From Pseudomonas_T sp032052615 (lineage in GTDB: Bacteria; Pseudomonadota; Gammaproteobacteria; Pseudomonadales; Pseudomonadaceae), in the NCBI GenBank assembly GCA_032052615.1, contig DAMBWF010000014.1, forward strand, positions 1-61,893: a DNA stretch of 61,893 bases. The letters are read 5' to 3'. The position numbers and the translations under genes are program-made. The notes beneath the pieces are model-generated. The model saw nothing but the letters and a program-made list of their open reading frames with translations. It had not been told where the DNA came from and did not search any database. This document shows, piece after piece, positions 46,380-54,464 of the stretch; positions within the stretch are counted from its first letter, which is position 1; each line of letters begins with the position of its first letter.

Positions 46380-47711
46380 ATGAATCAGTCAAATTCCGGC
46401 GCCTCGTTGAGGCGCACCCTGGGCCCGTTATCCGTGCTGCTGTTCGGCCTGGCATTCCTGGCCCCCCTGATCGTCTTCGGCACCTACGGCGTGATCTCGC
46501 AGGCAAGCGGGAACACCACGGCGATGGCCTACCTGGTCGCGGCGACCGGCGTGGTGTTCACGGCGTTCAGCTATGGCCGATTGGTCAGGGTGTTCCCGGT
46601 GGCCGGCTCGGCCTACACCTATACCCGCAAGATGCTGAATGCCAATCTCGGCTTCCTGGTGGGTTGGGCGGCCCTGCTCGATTACTTCTTCATCCCGATG
46701 CTGATCTGGCTGCTCGGCGCCAGCTACCTCACCATGGCGTTTCCAGAGGTACCGCAGTGGGTGTGGATCACCGGGTTCATCCTCTCCACTTCCCTGCTCA
46801 ATGTCCTCGGCATCCAGGTCGCCAACCGCTTCAACCTGCTGTTGATGGCGGTGCAACTCGCCATCATCGTCGTGTTCATCGGTCTGTGCGTGCATTACAT
46901 CGTGGCGGCCAACGGCCCTGGCGGACTGCTATCGGCCCGACCGCTCTTCGACCCGAACGTGCCCTTCGCCACCACCATGGCCGGCGCCGCCATTGCCGCG
47001 TACTCCTTCCTGGGCTTTGACGCGCTATCCACGCTGAGCGAGGAGACCCGCGATCCAGCCCGGACGCTGCCGCGCGCCATCGTGCTGGTCGCGTTGATCG
47101 GCGGCACGATCTACGTCGGCGCCTCGTACCTCATGTACCTGGCGCATCCCTCCCCCACGTTCGAGCAGGTGGATGGGGCGGCCTTCGAGATTGCTCGGAT
47201 GATCGGCGGCGACCTGTTCTTCGCCGTGGTCCTGGCGGGGATCATCGTCGCGCACTTCGCGGCGGGGATGTCCTTCCAGGCCAGCGTGGGTCGGTTGCTC
47301 TACGCCCTCGGCCGGGACAACCAGTTGCCCCGCAAGCTGTTCGGCGTCCTGCATCCACGCTACAAGACACCTGCCTTCAACATCCTGCTCTGCGGCGTCT
47401 TCGGCACCGCCGGTTTTGGCTTGACCATCGCCACGGCAACGTCCCTGGTCAATTTCGGCGCTTTTCTCGCCTTCACCGCCGTCAACCTGTGCGCGTTGCG
47501 ACTCACCTTCGATGCCCGCATCAAGGATGGGGCCGGCTTGCTGCTCGGCGTGCTCCTCCCTCTCATCGGCCTGATCACGGCCGGGTGGATGCTGGTCAGC
47601 CTGGACAAGGATGCACTGCTCATGGGCTGTGGCTGGCTCGGGTTGGGGATGGTTTACCTCGCCTGCCGAACCAGTTTCTTCCGCAGCCCGGTACCTGAGG
47701 CGTTGGTATAG
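46380..47711 (+). CDS. APC-superfamily amino acid/amine permease
   Basis: 443 aa with 12 predicted helices. The APC signature is visible near the N-terminus (PLSVLLFGLAFLAPLIVFGTYGVIS; SAYTYTRKMLNANLGFLVGW) and in helix 6-8 (AYSFLGFDALSTLSEETRDPARTLPRAI). Starts 12 bp after the ADH stop with GGGGGGTAGG as ribosome site. The family carries amino acids and polyamines in symport with protons, so the operon probably handles an amine or amino acid. Confidence 0.9.
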   Translation: MNQSNSGASLRRTLGPLSVLLFGLAFLAPLIVFGTYGVISQASGNTTAMAYLVAATGVVFTAFSYGRLVRVFPVAGSAYTYTRKMLNANLGFLVGWAALLDYFFIPMLIWLLGASYLTMAFPEVPQWVWITGFILSTSLLNVLGIQVANRFNLLLMAVQLAIIVVFIGLCVHYIVAANGPGGLLSARPLFDPNVPFATTMAGAAIAAYSFLGFDALSTLSEETRDPARTLPRAIVLVALIGGTIYVGASYLMYLAHPSPTFEQVDGAAFEIARMIGGDLFFAVVLAGIIVAHFAAGMSFQASVGRLLYALGRDNQLPRKLFGVLHPRYKTPAFNILLCGVFGTAGFGLTIATATSLVNFGAFLAFTAVNLCALRLTFDARIKDGAGLLLGVLLPLIGLITAGWMLVSLDKDALLMGCGWLGLGMVYLACRTSFFRSPVPEALV

Positions 47712-47786
47712 CGGCTCGTTCCAATGGAATGCTCTGACGACAATCACTGGCAGGCACTGGCCATGCCGTTAAATGCGAGGATCGAT

Positions 47787-49211
47787 ATGCAAACCAAACT
47801 CCTGATCAATGGTGCCTTGGTAGCCGGCGAAGGCGAGCACCTGGCCGTGTACAACCCTTCCCTGGGCAGCGTCCTGGTACAGACCACCGAGGCCAGCCGG
47901 GCCCAGGTCGATGCCGCGGTGCATGGCGCGGATGCGGCCTTCGATGCCTGGTCGCAAACGCCGCCCAAGGACCGCGCGGCGCTGCTGCTCAAGCTCGCCG
48001 ACAGTATCGATGCCCAGGCAGCGGTGTTCGCCCGCCTGGAGGCGGACAACTGTGGCAAGCCCTACAGCGCCGTGCTGCAGGACGAACTGCCGGCCGTGTC
48101 GGACGTGTTCCGCTTCTTCGCTGGCGCCGTCCGCTGCCTGCAGGGCTCGGCGGCGGGCGAATACCTGCCGGGGCACACCTCGATGATCCGTCGCGACCCG
48201 GTGGGCGTCGTCGCGTCCATCGCGCCCTGGAACTACCCCTTGCTAATGGCGGCCTGGAAGCTCGGTCCGGCACTGGCCAGCGGCAACACCGTGGTCCTGA
48301 AGCCCTCCGAGCACACCCCGATGAGCACCCTGAAGCTGGGGGAACTACTCGCCGGGATCTTCCCTGCCGGCGTGGTCAACATCGTCCATGGCCGTGGCGC
48401 CACAGTGGGTGAACCGCTCACCAGCCACGCCCGGGTCCGCATGGTGTCGCTGACCGGCTCCGTGCGCACCGGCAGCCGGATCATCGAAGGCACGGCCGAC
48501 AGCGTTAAACGCATGCACATGGAGCTGGGTGGCAAGGCGCCGGTGCTGATCTTCGACGATGCCGACATCGACGCCGCCGTCGAAGGCATCCGCGCCTTCG
48601 GTTTCTACAACGCCGGCCAGGACTGCACCGCCGCGTGCCGCCTCTATGTGCAGAAGTCGGTCTACCCGGAGTTCGTCCGCAAGCTCGGCGAGGCGGTGTC
48701 CAGCATCAAGTGCGGGCTTCAGGACGACCCCTCGACCGAGATGGGCCCGCTGATCACCCAGGAGCACCTGGAACGCGTCGAGGGCTTCGTCAACCGCGCC
48801 AGGGAGCTCCCGCATATCGAGGTGGTCACCGGTGGCAAACGGGCGGCGGGGAACGGGTTCTTCTTCGAGCCCACCGTCCTGGCCGGCGCCACGCAGGAGG
48901 ATGAAGTGGTGTGCCGTGAAATCTTCGGCCCGGTGGTCACGGTTACGTCGTTCGAGGACGAAGCCCAGGCCCTGGCGTATGCCAATGACTCCGACTACGG
49001 CCTGGCCTCGTCGGTGTGGACGGCCGATGTGGGGCGCGCCCATCGCCTCGCCGCGCGCCTGCAGTACGGCTGCACCTGGGTCAATACCCACTTCATGCTG
49101 GTGAGCGAGATGCCCCACGGCGGGGTGAAGCTGTCCGGGTACGGCAAGGACCTGTCCATGTACGCCCTCGAAGACTACACCGTGGTGCGCCACGTGATGT
49201 TCAAGCACTGA
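47787..49211 (+). CDS. NAD(P)-dependent aldehyde dehydrogenase (aminobutyraldehyde-type)
   Basis: 474 aa. Catalytic Cys in FYNAGQDCTAACRLY, general-base Glu in MELGGKAPVLIFDDAD, cofactor-binding APWNYPLLMAAWKLGPALASGNTVVLKPSEHTP. The sequence is nearest in appearance to gamma-aminobutyraldehyde/betaine aldehyde dehydrogenases (PatD/YdcW type: GCTWVNTHFMLVSEMPHGGVKLSGYGKDLS). ATG 47787 has GAGG upstream. It follows the permease by 75 bp and precedes the aminotransferase by 45 bp, all on the plus strand. Confidence 0.93.
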   Translation: MQTKLLINGALVAGEGEHLAVYNPSLGSVLVQTTEASRAQVDAAVHGADAAFDAWSQTPPKDRAALLLKLADSIDAQAAVFARLEADNCGKPYSAVLQDELPAVSDVFRFFAGAVRCLQGSAAGEYLPGHTSMIRRDPVGVVASIAPWNYPLLMAAWKLGPALASGNTVVLKPSEHTPMSTLKLGELLAGIFPAGVVNIVHGRGATVGEPLTSHARVRMVSLTGSVRTGSRIIEGTADSVKRMHMELGGKAPVLIFDDADIDAAVEGIRAFGFYNAGQDCTAACRLYVQKSVYPEFVRKLGEAVSSIKCGLQDDPSTEMGPLITQEHLERVEGFVNRARELPHIEVVTGGKRAAGNGFFFEPTVLAGATQEDEVVCREIFGPVVTVTSFEDEAQALAYANDSDYGLASSVWTADVGRAHRLAARLQYGCTWVNTHFMLVSEMPHGGVKLSGYGKDLSMYALEDYTVVRHVMFKH

Positions 49212-49256
49212 AGGCCCCCAAGACGACGCTTCCCCACTACTTACAAGAGGTTATGC

Positions 49257-50510
49257 ATGAACAATATCGAGACGTTCGAGAGGCTCGAGTCCAACGTACG
49301 GATGTACTGCCGCGACCTGCCGCTGGTGTTCGATACCGCCCAGGGCAGCACGATCCGTGGCGAGGATGGCCGCGAATACCTGGACTTCTTCGCCGGTGCC
49401 GGTGCGCTGAACTACGGGCACAACGACCCGCGCATGCGCGATGCCCTGATCGCGTACTTGTCGTCCAACGGCGTGACCCACGCCCTCGACCTGCACACCA
49501 CCACCAAGCGCCAGTTCCTGGAGTCGATCGAGCGTGACCTGTTCACGCCGCGCGGCTGGGACTACAAGGTCCAGTTCACCGGCCCGACCGGAGCCGATGC
49601 GGTCGAGGCAGCCCTGAAGCTGGCGCGCAAGGTAACAGGGCGCACCAAGGTCGTCTCGTTCTACGGGGCTTACCACGGCATGACCGCCGGCGCGCTGGCC
49701 GTCACCGGCAACCGCACCCGCCGAGGTCCCGGGCTGTCCAGCGACGTGGTGTTCGTGCCGTACGAAGACAGCCCCTACGGCGCGTTCGACAGCATCGGCT
49801 TCCTCGAACGCCTGGCCAACGACCCGGGCAGCGGCTCGGAAATCCCCGCCGCCGTGATCGTGGAATCCGTGCAGATCCAGGCGGGCGTCTACCCGGCCTC
49901 CAACGCCTGGCTGCAGCGGCTGCGCAAGTGGACCACCGAGCACGGCGTGTTGCTCATCTGCGATGAAATCCAGGCCGGCTGCGGTCGCACCGGCGACTTC
50001 TTCGGCTTCGAGCGCTCCGGGATCGTGCCGGACCTGATCACCTGTGCCAAATCAATCGGCGGCTTTGGGCTGCCGATGGCGATCGTGTTGATTCGTGCCG
50101 AACTGGATGTGTGGCAACCCGGCGATCACATCGGCACCTTCCGTGGCAACCAGCTGGCGTTCCTCACCGCCCGGATCGCGCTCGGTTACTGGCGCGACGA
50201 GCCGTTCCTGAAGCGACTGGCCGCCAACTGCGCGGCCATGGAACGCGCGGTCGCCGGTTTCGCCGAGATCCCGGGCGTCGCCTCCGCACGCTGCCGCGGC
50301 ATGATCGCCGGCGTCGACTTCGGCCGAGGCAACGTGGCCTTCGCCAAGGATGCCCAGCAGCGCGCGCTGCAGGCGGGCGTGTTGGTCGACCGCTGCGGCC
50401 CGAACGGCGAAATCATCAAGCTGATGCCGCCGGTGAACACCCCCACCGACCAGCTCGAACAGGGCCTCAAGGCGTTCGGCGAGTCGGTCGCGGCAGCGCT
50501 GAGCCAGTAA
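49257..50510 (+). CDS. EctB-like class III aminotransferase (PLP)
   Basis: 417 aa. The N-terminal half closely follows diaminobutyrate-2-oxoglutarate transaminases of the EctB group (RLESNVRMYCRDLPLVFDTAQGSTI; DFFAGAGALNYGHNDPRM; WDYKVQFTGPTGADAVEAALKLARKVTGR). Catalytic Lys is in LITCAKSIGGFGLPMAIVLI and the PLP Asp in LLICDEIQAGCGRTG. No ectA, ectC or ectD lies anywhere in the window, so ectoine synthesis is unlikely. In context it may transaminate an omega- or beta-amino compound. Confidence 0.9.
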   Translation: MNNIETFERLESNVRMYCRDLPLVFDTAQGSTIRGEDGREYLDFFAGAGALNYGHNDPRMRDALIAYLSSNGVTHALDLHTTTKRQFLESIERDLFTPRGWDYKVQFTGPTGADAVEAALKLARKVTGRTKVVSFYGAYHGMTAGALAVTGNRTRRGPGLSSDVVFVPYEDSPYGAFDSIGFLERLANDPGSGSEIPAAVIVESVQIQAGVYPASNAWLQRLRKWTTEHGVLLICDEIQAGCGRTGDFFGFERSGIVPDLITCAKSIGGFGLPMAIVLIRAELDVWQPGDHIGTFRGNQLAFLTARIALGYWRDEPFLKRLAANCAAMERAVAGFAEIPGVASARCRGMIAGVDFGRGNVAFAKDAQQRALQAGVLVDRCGPNGEIIKLMPPVNTPTDQLEQGLKAFGESVAAALSQ

Positions 50511-50520
50511 CGGCACAAGC

Positions 50521-50556
50521 CTGCGTGCGGCCTGTACCGATACAGGCCGCACGCAG
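50521..50556 (+). terminator. Strong hairpin after the EctB-like gene
   Basis: Perfect 16-bp stem CTGCGTGCGGCCTGTA / TACAGGCCGCACGCAG with a CCGA loop, 11 bases after the stop. No T tract follows, so it may work with Rho or protect the transcript's 3' end. Confidence 0.6.
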
Positions 50557-50585
50557 CCCCATCGCATGCGGCAGACAACCCGTCG

Positions 50586-50873
50586 GTGACAGGAAACCAC
50601 GCCGGCGATGTCCGGGGTGTCGGGCTGGTGGGCGCTATCGAGCGGGTGGCCAACAAGGGCACCGGCCAAGCGTTCGCCCAACCCGACGTGCTGGGTGGCT
50701 ACCTGTTCAAACAGGCACACAAGCACGGGCTGATCATCCGCGCCCTCTACGACACGATCGCCTTCTGTCCTCCGTTGATCACGATGGAGGACGATCTCGA
50801 GGCGATCTTCAGCGCATTTGATCAAGCACTGGCTGACGCGACGGACTGGGCCCGGTCACAGAACCTTCTGTAA
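50586..50873 (+). pseudogene. C-terminal remnant of a class III omega-aminotransferase
   Basis: The readable frame (95 codons, GTG first) matches only the last quarter of pyruvate/omega-amino transaminases: DVRGVGLVGAIERVANKGTG, then HKHGLIIRALYDTIAFCPPL and ITMEDDLEAIFSAFDQALADAT. The PLP-binding domain with its lysine is absent. It is distinct in sequence from the EctB-like neighbour, so it is the end of a second aminotransferase whose 5' part was deleted, with the hairpin at the junction. Confidence 0.82.
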
Positions 50874-50901
50874 ACAAACCAAGAACCTGGAGTGTTGAAT
50901 C

Positions 50902-51807
50902 ATGCATGACCTCGTTGATGCCTGTTCAGGCTTTGACGTATCCGTCGTGGGGCTTGGGGCCATGGGCACGATCATGGCGCAAGCGCTGCTCAAGCAAGGC
51001 AAACGCGTAGCGGTCTGGAATCGCTCACCCGACAAGGCACAGGCGCTCGTGGCTGCCGGCGCCCACCTCTGCGACAGCGCGCACGCCGCGCTGGCGGCGA
51101 GCCCGGTCACCCTCCTGGTGCTCCTGGACAATGCGGCGGTACTCGAGGTTCTGGGATCTGCCGAGGTGAGCCTTGCACTGGCCAACCGCACGATTGTCGA
51201 TTACACCACCGAGTCCCAGGAAGAGAGCATGGCGCTTCAGGCGCTCGTCAGCCGTGCGGGCGGTCACTACGTCAAGGGCATGATCGTGGCCTACCCGCGC
51301 AACGTCGGCCACGCCGAAAGCTACTGCATCCATACCGGCGAGCGGGAAGCCTTCGAGCAGCATCGCGCACTGCTGCAAATACTGGCCGGCCATACCCTGT
51401 TCCTGCCCTGGGAGGAAACGTACGCGTTCGCCGCCCTGCTGCATGCTCATTCGTTTGCCGCGATGGTGACGTTCTACGAAGCCGTGGGCGCGAGCCAGGC
51501 GTTTGGCATGCCCGTTGCCAGGATGGCCCGGCTGATTCTCGACACGTCACGCTTTTTCGTCGCCGATGCGCTCGAGGACGCCGTGCGGCGTTTGGAACAG
51601 CAGGATTTCGCGGGTAACCAGGCAAGGCTCGACGGGCATGCCAGTGCCTTCGCAGAGATTGGCCAAGCCATGCAGGCAGCCGGTGCCTGGACGCCAGTGT
51701 TCGACGCTGTGTGCCAGGTGGCTCAGCGTGCGACGTCGATGGGTTACGGCGACCAGGACATCGTGGCCACCACCCAGGCCTTCGCGGCAGCGGCCCTGCC
51801 CTCGTAA
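50902..51807 (+). CDS. Imine-reductase-like NAD(P)-dependent oxidoreductase
   Basis: 301 aa, beta-hydroxyacid dehydrogenase superfamily. Rossmann motif VVGLGAMGTIMAQALLKQGKRVAVWNRSPDKA at the N-terminus. Where hydroxyacid dehydrogenases carry the catalytic lysine segment, this protein has helical sequence with HSFAAMVTFYEAVGASQAFGMP, and the strand KGMIVAYPRNVGHAESYCIHTG resembles the (A/M)xPxxIGxxEAxxxxSG segment of imine reductases. It starts 28 bp after the aminotransferase remnant with a GGAG site. Its substrate might be a cyclic imine formed by transamination of an amino aldehyde; this is inference. Confidence 0.8.
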   Translation: MHDLVDACSGFDVSVVGLGAMGTIMAQALLKQGKRVAVWNRSPDKAQALVAAGAHLCDSAHAALAASPVTLLVLLDNAAVLEVLGSAEVSLALANRTIVDYTTESQEESMALQALVSRAGGHYVKGMIVAYPRNVGHAESYCIHTGEREAFEQHRALLQILAGHTLFLPWEETYAFAALLHAHSFAAMVTFYEAVGASQAFGMPVARMARLILDTSRFFVADALEDAVRRLEQQDFAGNQARLDGHASAFAEIGQAMQAAGAWTPVFDAVCQVAQRATSMGYGDQDIVATTQAFAAAALPS

Positions 51808-51832
51808 CCCGACCGTTAGCCGGCGCTGACCC

Positions 51833-51853
51833 GCCCCGTCATAACGGGGCTTT
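51833..51853 (+). terminator. Terminator after the imine-reductase-like gene
   Basis: Stem GCCCCGT / ACGGGGC with loop CATA, followed by TTT. Confidence 0.7.
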
Positions 51854-51966
51854 CCAAGTCCGCGCCAGCCTCGCAAAGACCTATTTAATGGCGCGCTTTA
51901 TCAAGTCTCTGCGGGCGCCACGAACCAGACTCGAGGGCAATTACAACAATAAGTCCGGAGGTTCCC

Positions 51967-52113
51967 ATGCGTGCTTTTGCTTTCCTGCTGGCAGGCCTGG
52001 CGCTCGCCCTGTTCCTGACGACCCACACCCAGAAGCCTCACGTGGAGAGTCGCGCGGCCGTGCGCGCAGGACACCCGATCGCGAGCATAGGCGATATCTT
52101 CCGGCACTACTGA
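51967..52113 (+). CDS. Small membrane or secreted peptide, 48 aa
   Basis: Starts MRAFAFLLAGLALALFLTTHTQ, a single hydrophobic helix with a positive start, and ends IASIGDIFRHY. A strong ribosome site GGAGG stands five bases before the ATG, and a terminator isolates it from the upstream gene. It could be a membrane-anchored micropeptide or an exported peptide; there is no lipobox. I do not recognise a family. It converges with the AraC regulator at 52160. Confidence 0.65.
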   Translation: MRAFAFLLAGLALALFLTTHTQKPHVESRAAVRAGHPIASIGDIFRHY

Positions 52114-52159
52114 TGGGCGAGGCCCGGCGCTGAGCGCTCTCGGTGCCGGCCAGCTCCAC

Positions 52160-53209
52160 CTACCGGCGCGTGCGCCCTCGCCCCAGCAGACGCGGCTGGC
52201 GCTCGATGCCCTGGCTCTTCTGCCAGCTCAACGGGCTCATGTGGAACCAACGGTGGAAGGCGCGGCAAAATCCGCTGGCATCGGAATAGCCGAGCATCGT
52301 GGCCAGCTCGCCGATGTCGACCGAAGACCTGGAAAGATAGGCTTGCGCCATGCGCTGTCGGACCTCATCCAGCAGCTGCTGGAAAGTCAGGCCCTCGTGC
52401 TCCATGAGCTGGCGCAACTCGTTCGGCGTCACCGCCATGACACTGGCCACCCTCTCCGCCGTAGCCCGCCCGGCAGGCAGCAGTTGATGCAACAACTGCC
52501 TGATCTGGTCGGACAGGTTGTCGCTGGAGAGCGGCTCCAGACGCTGCATTCGCCTGGCGACCACCTGGTACAAGACCTCGTCGAAGGCGGCATTGGACCG
52601 TGCCAGGATCGCCGGCTCGAACACCATGGCCAGGTCGTGCGCACCGAAGGTCGGCGCGATGCCCAGGGAGTGGGCATAAAGGGCCGTATCGGTGCTGGCC
52701 GGGTGTCTCAACAGTATGGCGCTGGGCAACCAGTGCTCCCCCACCAGCGCCCGCATCAATTGAATGCCCACCGCACAGGCCAGCTCCTCGGCCTGGCGCA
52801 CGCCGGGCACGTTCGGCTGACGAACGTGATAGCTGAGGGTGACCCACCCGCCTTGATGGTCCAGCCCCACCTCGGCGGCACCGTTGTAGAGGGCGTAATG
52901 CTTGCGTAACGCCAGTAACGCCTCGCCGACCGTGGGCGTATTGCGCAGCAGGTAGAGCAAATCGCCAAAGACGCCCGGCGCCTGGAACAGCCCGTATTGC
53001 AGGCCGAACAGCGCATTTCCCGAATGCAGGCTGCAGGCCTCCAGCAAGGCGCAATATTGCGCGTAGGGAAAAAGGCCGTCCTCGTGCTGCACGCTGTGGC
53101 TCGGCAAGCCGGCGTGCCTGAGCATCTGCGCGGGATCGAGCCCCTGCGCCGCAGCGAACGCATGGAACCCGGCAAGGCTGATCGCGCGGACGAAGGGAAC
53201 GGTCGCCAT
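52160..53209 (-). CDS. AraC-family regulator with Arabinose_bd-type N-domain (second of tandem pair)
   Basis: 349 aa. The N-terminal ligand domain follows the PF12625-type pattern (MLRHAGLPSHSVQHEDGLFPYAQYCALLEACSLHSGNALFGLQYG). The C-terminal double helix-turn-helix is VTPNELRQLMEHEGLTFQQLL and IGELATMLGYSDASGFCRAFHRWFHMSPLSW. ATG 53209 is four bases after the stop of the upstream paralogue, so the two are coupled. Targets are not obvious; the lva operon and the aminotransferase operon flank the pair. Confidence 0.9.
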   Translation of the reverse strand: MATVPFVRAISLAGFHAFAAAQGLDPAQMLRHAGLPSHSVQHEDGLFPYAQYCALLEACSLHSGNALFGLQYGLFQAPGVFGDLLYLLRNTPTVGEALLALRKHYALYNGAAEVGLDHQGGWVTLSYHVRQPNVPGVRQAEELACAVGIQLMRALVGEHWLPSAILLRHPASTDTALYAHSLGIAPTFGAHDLAMVFEPAILARSNAAFDEVLYQVVARRMQRLEPLSSDNLSDQIRQLLHQLLPAGRATAERVASVMAVTPNELRQLMEHEGLTFQQLLDEVRQRMAQAYLSRSSVDIGELATMLGYSDASGFCRAFHRWFHMSPLSWQKSQGIERQPRLLGRGRTRR

Positions 53210-53213
53210 GGGG

Positions 53214-54269
53214 TCATGCCTCCGTGGAGGGCGGTGGCGGTGCGGGGCACGTGGCGCTGGGGTCGAGCATCGACGCCTGGTGCAGTTGGCGTTTCCATTG
53301 TTGCGGGCTGACGCCATGCCAGCGGCTGAACGCCCGGGAGAACGCACCGAGCTGGGTATACCCCAGCAAGTCCGCCACCTGCGTCAGGCTGACCGACGCA
53401 TCGCGGATCAAGCGTGTGGCCATCGCCTGGCGCGTCTTGTCCAGCAACGTCTGGAAACTGGTGCCCTGCGTCAGCAGGTAGCGCTGCAGGCTGCGTGGGC
53501 TGACAGTCAGGTCCATGGCGATCTGCTCCACCGTGACGCGCCCATGAGGCAGGCGGTTGCGAATGAGCCGTTGAACGTGGAGGGGTAGCGACTGCAGGCT
53601 GATGTCCGCCAGCTCTTCCTGAAGCTGCCGCGTCAGCTGCATGAACCGTTCATCCTGCACGGCGAGCCGTGTATCCAGGAGAGAGGGGGCGAAGACCCAG
53701 GCGTTCTCCAGGCTGGAGAAGCGCGGCGCCACACCGAGCCGGCACCGGTAGGCGGCCGGCGCCATGACCGCGCCGTGCTGCAGAAGCAAGGCATGGGGGC
53801 GCCACAGGTGCTTGAGCAGGCTCTGCATGAGTTGCGCACTCATGCCCATGGCCCATTCCACGGTCTGCCGTACGCAGGGAATATCGGCATCGGTGACGTG
53901 GTAGAGCAACCGTGCGCTGCCGGCATGTCGTTCGATACGAAACGCCACCGCGGTACCGAGCATATGGGAATGCCGGCTCAACGCGTGCACGACCTCACCG
54001 ACGGTGCGCGCGCCCTGGATGGCATGCAGCAGGCTTCCCATACCCCGCATGCCCTGCTCCAGGCCGAACCGCAGCGCGAACAGGCCATTGCCCGAACGGT
54101 GCGCGCACAACGCCAACAGCGCCTCGAATTGCCGGATGTCGATCACTGTGTCGAGGTCACCCGGGCCGAGCGAAACCTCTGTCATCAGCGCACGCGGCTC
54201 GAGCCCATGCGCGATGGCGAAGTCGTCGAAACCCAGTAACGCGGTACCCAGGATGGAGGAGGTCATCAT
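53214..54269 (-). CDS. AraC-family regulator with Arabinose_bd-type N-domain (first of tandem pair)
   Basis: 351 aa; same architecture as the gene immediately downstream. N-domain FDDFAIAHGLEPRALMTEVSLGPGDLDTVIDIRQFEALLALCAHRSGNGLFALRFG; helix-turn-helix VSPRSLQRYLLTQGTSFQTLLDKTRQ and LTQVADLLGYTQLGAFSRAFSRWHGVSPQQW. The C-terminus ends in a short proline run. ATG 54269 or 54266. The two paralogues have diverged enough to have distinct ligands or to act together. Confidence 0.9.
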   Translation of the reverse strand: MMTSSILGTALLGFDDFAIAHGLEPRALMTEVSLGPGDLDTVIDIRQFEALLALCAHRSGNGLFALRFGLEQGMRGMGSLLHAIQGARTVGEVVHALSRHSHMLGTAVAFRIERHAGSARLLYHVTDADIPCVRQTVEWAMGMSAQLMQSLLKHLWRPHALLLQHGAVMAPAAYRCRLGVAPRFSSLENAWVFAPSLLDTRLAVQDERFMQLTRQLQEELADISLQSLPLHVQRLIRNRLPHGRVTVEQIAMDLTVSPRSLQRYLLTQGTSFQTLLDKTRQAMATRLIRDASVSLTQVADLLGYTQLGAFSRAFSRWHGVSPQQWKRQLHQASMLDPSATCPAPPPPSTEA

Positions 54270-54387
54270 TGAAGGTCCGGCTCACGACTTCTGGTCACTG
54301 ACAGGCGCATGGCTTGCCTAAATGTTGGCGGATGATGTGAAGCCCTTCCCCGGGATGATGCAGCAGACTCGATCGCCTGGCGGCTGG

Positions 54388-54417
54388 CCGGAAGGGTGAC
54401 CACGCATCACCTTCCGG
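54388..54417 (-). terminator. Hairpin downstream of lvaE
   Basis: Imperfect stem CCGGAAGGGTGA / TCACCTTCCGG with a CCACGCA loop, about 50 bp after the lvaE stop; it lacks a T tract. Confidence 0.45.
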
Positions 54418-54464
54418 TCGGTCGCCGCATGCCGAGCGACGGCAGGTGCAGCAGCGCAGCTCGA

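Noticed and set aside
49257..50510. Ectoine biosynthesis locus
   Set aside because: Only the EctB-like gene is present; EctA, EctC and EctD are missing and the neighbours are catabolic.
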